From: Linepithema humile
Taxonomy: Eukaryota; Arthropoda; Insecta; Hymenoptera; Formicidae
Direction: 5' to 3'
Length of the DNA stretch: 64,000 nt
NCBI RefSeq assembly: GCF_040581485.1
Contig: NC_090128.1
Coordinates: 28,550,931 to 28,614,930 of the forward strand
In this document: piece by piece, positions 1 through 8,425 of the stretch
How the letters are laid out: every line of letters starts with the position of its first letter
Position numbering within the stretch: the stretch's first letter is position 1
Translations under genes and position numbers: made by a program
Notes under the pieces: model-generated
What the model saw: the letters and a program-made list of their open reading frames with translations, nothing else
The model's database searches: none
What the model was told of the DNA's origin: nothing

Positions 1-1
1 G

Positions 2-685
2 ACTCATCCGATTAATACAACTGAGCGAGTGACAAAACGGAACATTTTATCAGAAATAGCAAAGATTTACGACCCATTAGGTTTGTTAGGTCCGGTCATT
101 CTATATGTTAAAAAATTAATGCAAGACGTGTGGCGGTGTGGTTTGCATTGGGACGAATCAGTTCCGCAAAATATATACACGGAATGGTTAGAATTCACGA
201 GACAATGGGTGTCGATGGAGCGGATCTCCTTTGAAAGAAAAATATTTACCGAAAAACACAATGATATTCAATTGCACGGTTTTTGCGACGCTAGTAATGT
301 GGGTTATGGTGCGTGTATATACGTCCGTTCGAACAGACATTCCGGAAATACGATTGTCAGATTATTATGCGCTAAATCACGAGTTGCGCCATTAAAAACG
401 GTTACCATACCGCGACTCGAGCTTTGTGGAGCATTATTGCTAGCACGTCTATATAAGGAAGTAAACGAAGCGTTAGGCATTGTACCCGATCGAGTGATAT
501 TTTGGTGTGATTCGACAATTGTGTTACACTGGTTAAAAACGTCTCCACATTTACTTAAAACTTACGTAGCAAATCGTGTAGTGAACATACGAGAAATTAC
601 CGATCTGATAGAGTGGAGACACGTTAAGTCAGAGGATAATCCAGCGGATGCAATTCGAGAGGTCAATTGCTTCGTGTTTTCCTGA
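2..685 (+). CDS. pol: BEL/Pao pol fragment: end of reverse transcriptase region and RNase H (left copy)
   Basis: The frame is open from the window edge to a TGA at 683-685. It covers the conserved BEL segment after the reverse transcriptase (DPLGLLGPV, at about base 70) and an RNase H domain: CDAS near base 288, an RLELCGALLL segment with the catalytic Glu near 420, WCDST near 510, and EDNPAD near 640. The protein is identical to the end of the 4432-6690 frame. The reading frame leaves the homologous track near 653-658, so the last dozen residues are probably out of frame and integrase continues in the -1 frame. The 5' part lies outside the window. Confidence 0.9.
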   Translation, partial: THPINTTERVTKRNILSEIAKIYDPLGLLGPVILYVKKLMQDVWRCGLHWDESVPQNIYTEWLEFTRQWVSMERISFERKIFTEKHNDIQLHGFCDASNVGYGACIYVRSNRHSGNTIVRLLCAKSRVAPLKTVTIPRLELCGALLLARLYKEVNEALGIVPDRVIFWCDSTIVLHWLKTSPHLLKTYVANRVVNIREITDLIEWRHVKSEDNPADAIREVNCFVFS

Positions 686-2286
686 GAAATCAGACGTGGT
701 ATACGGGACCTTTCTGGTTAAAGGATGAGGAAGTTAAATGGCCCAACGAAATTGCACAAATGAGTGAGATACCCGAATTAAAGAAAAACATTTGTTTGAT
801 AACTAACGACGGTGGTTCCACAATTCTAAATAAATACTCGTCTTATTTGAAATTATTAAGAATCGTGGCGTATTGTCTTCGCGTTTTACCCACAAACAAA
901 TATACTGGATCGTTGATCGCGGAAGAAATAAATAGAGCGGAGATACGAGTATTAAAGATTCTTCAAAACACACGATTTTATGACGAAATAAAGAAATTAG
1001 CAGATAAGGTCTCGATAAATAAAGGTAGATTGGCAAATTTAAATCCGTTTTTAGACGAAAATGGCTTAATACGCGTGGGAGGCCGATTACAAAAGTCAGA
1101 GCTGTCGTTCGGTCAAAAACATCCGATACTACTTCCAAATCGGCATTCTTTGACAGACAATATAATTCGCAAGATTCATGAAAGGCATTATCACGCAGGT
1201 ATCCAAACCACGTTATACATATTACGTCAGAAATTTTGGATATTAGATGGTCGAAATCAGGTGAGAAAGGTTGTACGCATATGCGTGCGCTGTTTCCGAT
1301 TCAATCCTAACACGGTTAAATATAAAATGGGAAATCTTCCAGTGGCGCGCGTACGCGGAACTCCACCATTTACTAACACAGGCATAGATTTTTGCGGCCC
1401 GTTTTTTATCAAGGAAAGGAAATACCGCAATCGAACGCGAATTAAAGTATACGTATGCGTTTTTATATGTATGTCGATAAAGGCAATACACATCGAAGTC
1501 GTAAGCGACTTATCATCCGGAGGCTTTTTAGCGGCGTTGCGTAGATTTACTGCGAGACGGGGTTTACCGGAACATATTTATTCAGACAACGGATCCAATT
1601 TTGTAGGAGCTAATAACCAGTTGAAGGAAATATATGTTCTGCTTAATTCAGAGGATCACAAAGAACGGATTAACAAATATTCAAGCGAGCATAGAATTAC
1701 GTGGCATTTTATACCACCTTTAGCCCCCCATTTCGGCGGACTATGGGAGTCTTCGGTAAAGCTATTCAAACACCATCTTAAACGAGTTATTGGAGACTCT
1801 TTATTTACATTTGAAGAATTGAACACGTTTACTACCGAAGTCGAGGGTATCTTAAATTCTAGGCCAATTACTGCTATTTCATCTGACCCTAACGACATGT
1901 TAGTATTGTCTCCTGCACATTTTTTGATCGGCAAACCAATAACAACACTACCAGAGGTAGATATGTCATCTGTTCCAGACAACCGGCTGTCTAATTGGCA
2001 GCATATATCAAAGGTACGACAAGACTTCTGGAAACGCTGGAATCTTGAGTACCTGAACGAGCTACAAGTACGAAATAAATGGACTAAAGACGGACCGAAA
2101 TTAACTAATGGTACCGTCGTGCTCGTAAAGGAAAAAAATTCACCATGCACGCAGTGGACGCTGGGCAGAATTGAGAAAGTAATTCCAGATGAAGACGGAG
2201 TAATTCGAACCGCTATCATCAAGACTGCATTCGGCGAAATAAAAAGAGCTGCGAAGTCTCTATGTCCATTGCCAGTAGAGCAATGA
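667..2286 (+). CDS. pol: BEL/Pao integrase with C-terminal DUF5641-like domain (left copy)
   Basis: This 539-residue frame is identical in sequence to 6672-8291. It has an integrase zinc-binding H2C2 module (HERHYHAG, then CVRC about 30 residues later), a DDE catalytic core (GIDFCGPF, SDNGSNF and FGGLWE carry the D, D and E), and a C-terminal region with WTLGRIEKV typical of the DUF5641 domain of BEL/Pao integrases. The first codon is TTG, not ATG, and overlaps the end of the RNase H frame. It is therefore not an independent gene but the continuation of pol in the -1 frame. It catalyses insertion of element cDNA into the host chromosome. Confidence 0.92.
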   Translation: MLRVFLRNQTWYTGPFWLKDEEVKWPNEIAQMSEIPELKKNICLITNDGGSTILNKYSSYLKLLRIVAYCLRVLPTNKYTGSLIAEEINRAEIRVLKILQNTRFYDEIKKLADKVSINKGRLANLNPFLDENGLIRVGGRLQKSELSFGQKHPILLPNRHSLTDNIIRKIHERHYHAGIQTTLYILRQKFWILDGRNQVRKVVRICVRCFRFNPNTVKYKMGNLPVARVRGTPPFTNTGIDFCGPFFIKERKYRNRTRIKVYVCVFICMSIKAIHIEVVSDLSSGGFLAALRRFTARRGLPEHIYSDNGSNFVGANNQLKEIYVLLNSEDHKERINKYSSEHRITWHFIPPLAPHFGGLWESSVKLFKHHLKRVIGDSLFTFEELNTFTTEVEGILNSRPITAISSDPNDMLVLSPAHFLIGKPITTLPEVDMSSVPDNRLSNWQHISKVRQDFWKRWNLEYLNELQVRNKWTKDGPKLTNGTVVLVKEKNSPCTQWTLGRIEKVIPDEDGVIRTAIIKTAFGEIKRAAKSLCPLPVEQ

Positions 2287-2407
2287 TCATGCGATACATG
2301 TTATAATACAATTGTACACTTTATTATAAGATGCGTTGTACATTGTAACACGATGCGTAATTATGCGTTCAGTAACTCCATGAACAATAGTTGTTCGGTA
2401 CCCTCCC

Positions 2408-2420
2408 AACGGGGGGAGTA
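2408..2420 (+). other. Polypurine tract of left BEL copy
   Basis: A purine run with six consecutive G (2411-2416) lies immediately upstream of the LTR start TGTTATG at 2421. This is the expected place and composition for the plus-strand primer of an LTR retrotransposon. The same tract is found at 8413-8425. Confidence 0.8.
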
Positions 2421-2704
2421 TGTTATGTAGAGTTACAAGTCGTGCACGACACACACACACACACACACATATATATAATATACACATAAAAATATATATA
2501 TATGGTCGAGCGAAGTCGACGCATGCACACGTACATGCACGCTATAGAGTGTGCCGAAAACTATGTTATTCTTTCGCGTGATTGGACGCGCGGTTTCATG
2601 AGATCGAGGAGACCAATCATAAATCATCTCGATCATGGCAGCTCAGAGATCGACCGAGGTATTCATTCGAGTCTTGGTTTCCGAACGGTATAGACGCATT
2701 TTTC

Positions 2705-2712
2705 TATAAAAG
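2705..2712 (+). promoter_or_regulatory. TATA box of the BEL LTR
   Basis: TATAAAAG lies in the middle of the LTR, upstream of AATAAA signals at about 2756 and at 2986-2991. That matches the U3-R-U5 layout of an LTR promoter. The same box is at 8710-8717. The transcription start is not defined by sequence alone. Confidence 0.6.
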
Positions 2713-2822
2713 GTTTTCAGTTACAGTACGTGTGCATAGACAGTCGCGATTCAGAATAAAAAACATTCCTAGGCGTCATCGCGATCGTTTCGACCAGACG
2801 ATACGTATGCGTTCTCGGCCGC

Positions 2823-2902
2823 GACTCAGGACGAAAAGTTCCTCAGGCGTTGTCGCGGTCGCCCAATTTGACTCAGGACGAAAGGTTCCTCAGGCGTTGT
2901 CG
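2823..2902 (+). repeat. Internal tandem duplication in the LTR
   Basis: A unit of about 33 bp beginning GACTCAGGACGAAA and containing TTCCTCAGGCGTTGTCG occurs at 2823-2855 and again at 2870-2902, a spacing of 47 bp. A third, more diverged copy of its second half (TTCCTAGGCGTCATCG) lies near 2768-2783. The same set is present in the right LTR. A role as repeated transcription-factor or RNA sites in U3/R is possible but unproven. Confidence 0.8.
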
Positions 2903-3055
2903 TGGGTAATATAGGACTTTCGAGTCCTCATAATCGAAATCTTTTCCGTACGTGATTGTTTGTAAAAATATATGAAACAAGAACAAATAAACTATATACA
3001 AACGAAAAGACAGTGTAGGTGTTAGTGATACCTTCACTGAAAGGACGATACATTT

Positions 3056-3073
3056 TGGTGCCTCCTGTGAGGT
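3056..3073 (+). other. Putative primer binding site
   Basis: TGGTGCCTCCTGTGAGGT starts three bases after the LTR end. The TGG start is what a primer site complementary to a tRNA 3' CCA end should show. I could not assign the tRNA with confidence. Confidence 0.6.
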
Positions 3074-3186
3074 CGGTGAACGGCCCTGGTTTGCGATAGC
3101 GAGAGCTCGAGATAAAGAGGAAAACAACGTACATCGGATTAAGTTAAGTAATCTGAATCTAACAATTTGGTCACAATTACATAATA

Positions 3187-4431
3187 ATGGCAGACAGAAT
3201 TAAGATTCTTGTACAAAAACGGACGTCTTTAAAGTCCCAAATCACTGGTTTAAGTAATATCCTCGACAAAGGTAATACGGATGACGTCGCATTAAGATTA
3301 CGAATAAAGCGTTTAACAGAATTATATCACGCGTTCGAAGAATATAACGATGAACTTACGGTATTAGATTCAAACGAGATACATCAAACTGAGTTCATAA
3401 ACATACAAGAACGTTTTTATTCCTTAGCTGCAAGAGTCGAGAGTAACTTAAGTGCGTCGGAAGCGGATTCCGATAGGCAAAGCGTCGTAAATAGGGCCGA
3501 TAATGTAGAGATAACGACGTCGAGTAGAAAAAGACGAATCAAATTACCAGAGGCGGCTTTACCGACCTTTGATGGTAAATATGAGTGTTGGTTATCATTT
3601 AAAAATGCATTTCATAATATGATAGGCTCGCAAATAGACTTGTCAGACATAGACAAACTACATTATTTAAAATCGGCGTTAATAGGGGAAGCTGCCAACA
3701 AGGCACGAATTTTTGAGATCGACGGGATAAATTATTCAAATGCTTGGGATATTCTAGAGCGTTCGTATGAAGTAAAACGCGTATTGATTTCAAGACATCT
3801 TTCATTAATTTTAAATATGCCTGTGTTAGAAAAAGAAAGTTCGAACGGTTTGTCTAAGCTCGCGGACGATACACAACAACACGTCGCGGCGTTAAGCACG
3901 CTAGGCGTTGCTGTAGGACCGGAAATGATCGTTCATATCTTGGAAAGCAAATTACCCAAGATTACTTTAGAGAAATGGGAGACGACTCTCGAAAGAGATG
4001 AATTTCCAAAACCGGATCAAATGTACGAGTTTTTGTATAAAACAACCGTTTGCGCGTCGAAACGCGAAAGAGCAAAAACGACGGAGATAGAGAAAAATAA
4101 GATAGAACCACCTAGCAAGAGAAAACGATATTGCTCTTCAAATCAAGCGTTCGTTTTAAACGTGTCTCGTAATTGCGTGATATGTAAGGTTAAAAAACAT
4201 CCACTCTATTTATGCGAGAAATTTAAACAATTACCCGTACATAAACGTGTCGAAACAGTAAAAAACGCAAACATCTGTTATAATTGTTTACGATCGCATA
4301 GAGGTAGTCCTTGCAAGTTCTCTAGTTGCACCATTTGCCAAAAGCGACACAATACGCTTATACACCAAGACAATTATGAGAAAGTCGGTAAATCCAGTGA
4401 AACTAGACCCGAGCCTAAACAAACAAATTGA
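3187..4431 (+). CDS. gag: BEL/Pao Gag polyprotein
   Basis: This 414-residue frame starts at an ATG after a run of AT-rich leader. Residues 1-60 are charged and helical-looking. From about residue 119 (LPTFDGKYECWLSFKNAF) to about 280 it matches the DUF1759-type Gag domain of BEL/Pao elements, which forms the particle shell. Cysteine-histidine modules follow at about residues 330-393 (CVICKVKKHPLYLC, CYNCL, CTICQKRHNTLIH), the nucleocapsid-like RNA-binding part. The frame ends at TGA 4429-4431, immediately followed by CTAG. The next 753 codons in the same frame are open and encode protease and polymerase. Only the right copy is visible. Confidence 0.9.
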   Translation: MADRIKILVQKRTSLKSQITGLSNILDKGNTDDVALRLRIKRLTELYHAFEEYNDELTVLDSNEIHQTEFINIQERFYSLAARVESNLSASEADSDRQSVVNRADNVEITTSSRKRRIKLPEAALPTFDGKYECWLSFKNAFHNMIGSQIDLSDIDKLHYLKSALIGEAANKARIFEIDGINYSNAWDILERSYEVKRVLISRHLSLILNMPVLEKESSNGLSKLADDTQQHVAALSTLGVAVGPEMIVHILESKLPKITLEKWETTLERDEFPKPDQMYEFLYKTTVCASKRERAKTTEIEKNKIEPPSKRKRYCSSNQAFVLNVSRNCVICKVKKHPLYLCEKFKQLPVHKRVETVKNANICYNCLRSHRGSPCKFSSCTICQKRHNTLIHQDNYEKVGKSSETRPEPKQTN

Positions 4432-4435
4432 CTAG
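4429..4435 (+). promoter_or_regulatory. Candidate stop-codon readthrough site (TGACTAG) between gag and pol
   Basis: The Gag stop TGA is followed directly by CTAG. UGA-CUAG is the best-known leaky stop context in animals, and UGA-CUA is also used by alphaviruses and other RNA viruses for readthrough. The downstream frame is in register and has no ATG until 4663, after the protease active-site motif. Readthrough would therefore make a Gag-Pol fusion. The alternative is a simple nonsense mutation, since CGA to TGA is a common CpG transition. No downstream RNA structure was established. Confidence 0.5.
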
Positions 4436-6690
4436 CAGAACCGATCGGTAACAGAACAAATAGTGTAGCGACGTTACATACTTTCGCACCACAGCTGTTG
4501 ACAAGCGCATTAGTAAATATTCGTGATTGTAAAGGCAAGCTGGTTAAATGCCGTGCGTTATTAGACACGTGTGCTACCGCAAATTTTATTTCCGAATCCA
4601 TCATAAAGCATTTAAACTTTCATGTATCCGAACATTTGTTACCGATCGGTGCTATTAACGGTATGAACACCGTATCGAAAGGCATAGTGCAGATCACCAT
4701 ACAATCAATACACGACGATTTCTGTAAAGAACTAACGTGTTTAACGATACCGACCATAGCGGATTTAATACCAACAGAGATTTTCCCGCGCAATTCTATA
4801 AAAATACCTTCTAATATCAGATTAGCAGATCCAGATTTTTATTTACCACGTTCCGTTGACTTATTAATAGGTTCGGGTGCGACATTATCATTATTTGCAG
4901 TCGGTCAGACCAATGTATCACATAAGGGACAAGATATATATATACAAAAAACGCGATTGGGTTGGGTGGTTGCTGGAGGAGCGTCATCAAAACCACAAAC
5001 AAAATTCGCGACATGTCATTTAACGTCACTGGAAGATTTATTACTTAAATTTTGGACAATTGAGGAGGTTGCGGTTGTTAAGCCAAAATCGGAGGAGGAA
5101 ATCGAATGCGAAGCGCATTTTATGAAAACGGTTTCTCGAGACAGTAGTGGACGTTACACCGTTCGTTTACCATTTCGCAATACAAATCATCGTTTAGGAG
5201 AATCGCGAACGATCGCGCTTAAACGATTAACATCTTTAGAGAAAAAGCTTAACGCGAATACGAAAATGAAGACGGATTATCATAAAGTGTTAGAAGAATA
5301 TTTGAAATTGAGACATATGTCTCGGATAGAGGATACAAATGATACCGGTTATTATATGCCACATCACGCGGTACTTAAAGAGACGAGTAATACCACTAAA
5401 GTGCGAGTAGTTTTTGACGCGTCAGCTAAAACAAATAACGGAACATCTCTCAATGAAATGTTGTTTGCAGGTCCTACTATTCAAAATAATTTAGTATCAC
5501 ATTTACTTCGATTCCGCACATACAGATACGTAATTACAGCAGACATCGAAAAGATGTTCCGGCAGGTGTGGTTACATGAGGATGACCGACGGTATCAACG
5601 TATTCTCTGGCGTAGAAATGACGTAATAGAGAGTTATCAAATCAACACGCTCGCTTTTGGTGTTTCTTCTTCACCATTTCTTGCAATCCGCACTGTGCAA
5701 AAACTCGCAGATGACGAATGCGACACTTATCCTAGAGCGGCCGAAATACTTAAAAAACATCTATACGTAGATGATTTATTGACGGGAGCTGAGACAATCG
5801 AGGAAGTTCGCGAGATAAGGGAAGAAATAATTGCATTATTATCCAGAGGTGGTTTTACTATCAGACAATGGGCATCTAATGATGAACGTGTAATCAATGA
5901 TCTAGAGTCCAAAGCATTACATGCAAACTTCGCGTTAAACGGTAATCATACTCTAAAAACATTAGGCGTAAAGTGGAGCACACATGATGACAAATTACAT
6001 TATATGACTCATCCGATTAATACAACTGAGCGAGTGACAAAACGGAACATTTTATCAGAAATAGCAAAGATTTACGACCCATTAGGTTTGTTAGGTCCGG
6101 TCATTCTATATGTTAAAAAATTAATGCAAGACGTGTGGCGGTGTGGTTTGCATTGGGACGAATCAGTTCCGCAAAATATATACACGGAATGGTTAGAATT
6201 CACGAGACAATGGGTGTCGATGGAGCGGATCTCCTTTGAAAGAAAAATATTTACCGAAAAACACAATGATATTCAATTGCACGGTTTTTGCGACGCTAGT
6301 AATGTGGGTTATGGTGCGTGTATATACGTCCGTTCGAACAGACATTCCGGAAATACGATTGTCAGATTATTATGCGCTAAATCACGAGTTGCGCCATTAA
6401 AAACGGTTACCATACCGCGACTCGAGCTTTGTGGAGCATTATTGCTAGCACGTCTATATAAGGAAGTAAACGAAGCGTTAGGCATTGTACCCGATCGAGT
6501 GATATTTTGGTGTGATTCGACAATTGTGTTACACTGGTTAAAAACGTCTCCACATTTACTTAAAACTTACGTAGCAAATCGTGTAGTGAACATACGAGAA
6601 ATTACCGATCTGATAGAGTGGAGACACGTTAAGTCAGAGGATAATCCAGCGGATGCAATTCGAGAGGTCAATTGCTTCGTGTTTTCCTGA
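4432..6690 (+). CDS. pol: BEL/Pao Pol: aspartic protease, reverse transcriptase and RNase H
   Basis: The frame is continuous with gag after the TGA. It begins with a retropepsin-like protease (LLDTCATANFI, near base 4560, about 43 residues in). The usual D-T/S-G active-site triad here reads D-T-C. Reverse transcriptase follows with VFDASAKT, ADIEKMFRQVWL and the catalytic YVDDLL at about 5764-5781, then the BEL connection segment (DPLGLLGPV) and RNase H (CDAS, RLELCGA, WCDST). The first in-frame ATG is at 4663, inside or after the protease core, so independent initiation would lose the active site and a Gag fusion is more likely. The frame departs from homology near 6658-6663 and stops at 6688-6690. 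Confidence 0.92.
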   Translation, partial: LAEPIGNRTNSVATLHTFAPQLLTSALVNIRDCKGKLVKCRALLDTCATANFISESIIKHLNFHVSEHLLPIGAINGMNTVSKGIVQITIQSIHDDFCKELTCLTIPTIADLIPTEIFPRNSIKIPSNIRLADPDFYLPRSVDLLIGSGATLSLFAVGQTNVSHKGQDIYIQKTRLGWVVAGGASSKPQTKFATCHLTSLEDLLLKFWTIEEVAVVKPKSEEEIECEAHFMKTVSRDSSGRYTVRLPFRNTNHRLGESRTIALKRLTSLEKKLNANTKMKTDYHKVLEEYLKLRHMSRIEDTNDTGYYMPHHAVLKETSNTTKVRVVFDASAKTNNGTSLNEMLFAGPTIQNNLVSHLLRFRTYRYVITADIEKMFRQVWLHEDDRRYQRILWRRNDVIESYQINTLAFGVSSSPFLAIRTVQKLADDECDTYPRAAEILKKHLYVDDLLTGAETIEEVREIREEIIALLSRGGFTIRQWASNDERVINDLESKALHANFALNGNHTLKTLGVKWSTHDDKLHYMTHPINTTERVTKRNILSEIAKIYDPLGLLGPVILYVKKLMQDVWRCGLHWDESVPQNIYTEWLEFTRQWVSMERISFERKIFTEKHNDIQLHGFCDASNVGYGACIYVRSNRHSGNTIVRLLCAKSRVAPLKTVTIPRLELCGALLLARLYKEVNEALGIVPDRVIFWCDSTIVLHWLKTSPHLLKTYVANRVVNIREITDLIEWRHVKSEDNPADAIREVNCFVFS
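6658..6663 (+). other. Apparent -1 frame break between RNase H and integrase
   Basis: Upstream of here the RNase H homology, ending in EDNPADAI, runs in one frame. Downstream the homology resumes in the -1 frame. No canonical X-XXY-YYZ slippery heptamer is visible, which favours loss of one base over programmed frameshifting. The identical break is at 653-658 in the left copy, so it predates formation of the tandem pair or was present in the source element. Confidence 0.7.
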
Positions 6691-8291
6691 GAAATCAGAC
6701 GTGGTATACGGGACCTTTCTGGTTAAAGGATGAGGAAGTTAAATGGCCCAACGAAATTGCACAAATGAGTGAGATACCCGAATTAAAGAAAAACATTTGT
6801 TTGATAACTAACGACGGTGGTTCCACAATTCTAAATAAATACTCGTCTTATTTGAAATTATTAAGAATCGTGGCGTATTGTCTTCGCGTTTTACCCACAA
6901 ACAAATATACTGGATCGTTGATCGCGGAAGAAATAAATAGAGCGGAGATACGAGTATTAAAGATTCTTCAAAACACACGATTTTATGACGAAATAAAGAA
7001 ATTAGCAGATAAGGTCTCGATAAATAAAGGTAGATTGGCAAATTTAAATCCGTTTTTAGACGAAAATGGCTTAATACGCGTGGGAGGCCGATTACAAAAG
7101 TCAGAGCTGTCGTTCGGTCAAAAACATCCGATACTACTTCCAAATCGGCATTCTTTGACAGACAATATAATTCGCAAGATTCATGAAAGGCATTATCACG
7201 CAGGTATCCAAACCACGTTATACATATTACGTCAGAAATTTTGGATATTAGATGGTCGAAATCAGGTGAGAAAGGTTGTACGCATATGCGTGCGCTGTTT
7301 CCGATTCAATCCTAACACGGTTAAATATAAAATGGGAAATCTTCCAGTGGCGCGCGTACGCGGAACTCCACCATTTACTAACACAGGCATAGATTTTTGC
7401 GGCCCGTTTTTTATCAAGGAAAGGAAATACCGCAATCGAACGCGAATTAAAGTATACGTATGCGTTTTTATATGTATGTCGATAAAGGCAATACACATCG
7501 AAGTCGTAAGCGACTTATCATCCGGAGGCTTTTTAGCGGCGTTGCGTAGATTTACTGCGAGACGGGGTTTACCGGAACATATTTATTCAGACAACGGATC
7601 CAATTTTGTAGGAGCTAATAACCAGTTGAAGGAAATATATGTTCTGCTTAATTCAGAGGATCACAAAGAACGGATTAACAAATATTCAAGCGAGCATAGA
7701 ATTACGTGGCATTTTATACCACCTTTAGCCCCCCATTTCGGCGGACTATGGGAGTCTTCGGTAAAGCTATTCAAACACCATCTTAAACGAGTTATTGGAG
7801 ACTCTTTATTTACATTTGAAGAATTGAACACGTTTACTACCGAAGTCGAGGGTATCTTAAATTCTAGGCCAATTACTGCTATTTCATCTGACCCTAACGA
7901 CATGTTAGTATTGTCTCCTGCACATTTTTTGATCGGCAAACCAATAACAACACTACCAGAGGTAGATATGTCATCTGTTCCAGACAACCGGCTGTCTAAT
8001 TGGCAGCATATATCAAAGGTACGACAAGACTTCTGGAAACGCTGGAATCTTGAGTACCTGAACGAGCTACAAGTACGAAATAAATGGACTAAAGACGGAC
8101 CGAAATTAACTAATGGTACCGTCGTGCTCGTAAAGGAAAAAAATTCACCATGCACGCAGTGGACGCTGGGCAGAATTGAGAAAGTAATTCCAGATGAAGA
8201 CGGAGTAATTCGAACCGCTATCATCAAGACTGCATTCGGCGAAATAAAAAGAGCTGCGAAGTCTCTATGTCCATTGCCAGTAGAGCAATGA
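6672..8291 (+). CDS. pol: BEL/Pao integrase with C-terminal DUF5641-like domain (right copy)
   Basis: 539 residues. An N-terminal linker (WYTGPFWLKDEE) normally joins RNase H to integrase in BEL elements. The zinc-binding H2C2 module is at about residues 170-210 (HERHYHAG, CVRC). The catalytic triad is in GIDFCG (about 240), SDNGSN (about 306) and FGGLWE (about 360). The C-terminal domain (about 440-535) carries WTLGRIEKV and matches the DUF5641 family. The first codon is TTG at 6672, with no ATG nearby, which fits its being part of a polyprotein. It ends 134 bp before the right LTR, leaving no room for env. All catalytic residues are intact. Confidence 0.93.
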   Translation: MLRVFLRNQTWYTGPFWLKDEEVKWPNEIAQMSEIPELKKNICLITNDGGSTILNKYSSYLKLLRIVAYCLRVLPTNKYTGSLIAEEINRAEIRVLKILQNTRFYDEIKKLADKVSINKGRLANLNPFLDENGLIRVGGRLQKSELSFGQKHPILLPNRHSLTDNIIRKIHERHYHAGIQTTLYILRQKFWILDGRNQVRKVVRICVRCFRFNPNTVKYKMGNLPVARVRGTPPFTNTGIDFCGPFFIKERKYRNRTRIKVYVCVFICMSIKAIHIEVVSDLSSGGFLAALRRFTARRGLPEHIYSDNGSNFVGANNQLKEIYVLLNSEDHKERINKYSSEHRITWHFIPPLAPHFGGLWESSVKLFKHHLKRVIGDSLFTFEELNTFTTEVEGILNSRPITAISSDPNDMLVLSPAHFLIGKPITTLPEVDMSSVPDNRLSNWQHISKVRQDFWKRWNLEYLNELQVRNKWTKDGPKLTNGTVVLVKEKNSPCTQWTLGRIEKVIPDEDGVIRTAIIKTAFGEIKRAAKSLCPLPVEQ

Positions 8292-8412
8292 TCATGCGAT
8301 ACATGTTATAATACAATTGTACACTTTATTATAAGATGCGTTGTACATTGTAACACGATGCGTAATTATGCGTTCAGTAACTCCATGAACAATAGTTGTT
8401 CGGTACCCTCCC

Positions 8413-8425
8413 AACGGGGGGAGTA
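8413..8425 (+). other. Polypurine tract of right BEL copy
   Basis: A G-rich purine run immediately precedes the right LTR at 8426. It is identical to the tract at 2408-2420 and is the plus-strand primer for reverse transcription. Confidence 0.8.

Larger units (their letters stand above)
1..3052 (+). mobile_element. BEL/Pao LTR retrotransposon, left copy of a tandem pair (5' part outside window)
   Basis: This is the 3' part of a BEL/Pao element: end of reverse transcriptase, RNase H, integrase, polypurine tract and LTR. The left edge of the window cuts it, so gag, protease and its left LTR are not visible. Positions 1-2420 match 6006-8425 with no difference noticed by eye, at a constant offset of 6005. 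Its right LTR (2421-3052) is also the left LTR of the next copy, giving the order internal-LTR-internal-LTR. Such an array can arise by recombination between LTRs or by insertion of a circular or tandem intermediate. An assembly artefact cannot be excluded from sequence alone. Confidence 0.93.
2421..3052 (+). repeat. BEL/Pao LTR, shared between the two tandem copies
   Basis: This 632-bp LTR begins TGTTATG and ends GATACA, so it has the usual TG...CA termini. The right boundary is fixed by the point where the sequence after 3052 (primer binding site) departs from that after 9057 (flank). It contains an AC/AT microsatellite (2449-2503), a TATA box (2705-2712), an internal 47-bp-spaced duplication and AATAAA at 2986-2991. 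It differs from the right LTR by two transitions that I could see: C2575/T8580 and G2659/A8664. Confidence 0.92.

Noticed and set aside
1656..2222. 188-residue minus-strand frame opposite integrase
   Set aside because: Exact shadow of the integrase reading frame, repeated at 7661-8227.
2582..2914. 110-residue frame inside the BEL LTR
   Set aside because: Lies in LTR regulatory sequence with internal repeats; no homology-like motifs.
8292..8425. Possible env or extra gene after integrase
   Set aside because: Only 134 bp remain before the LTR, with no open frame.
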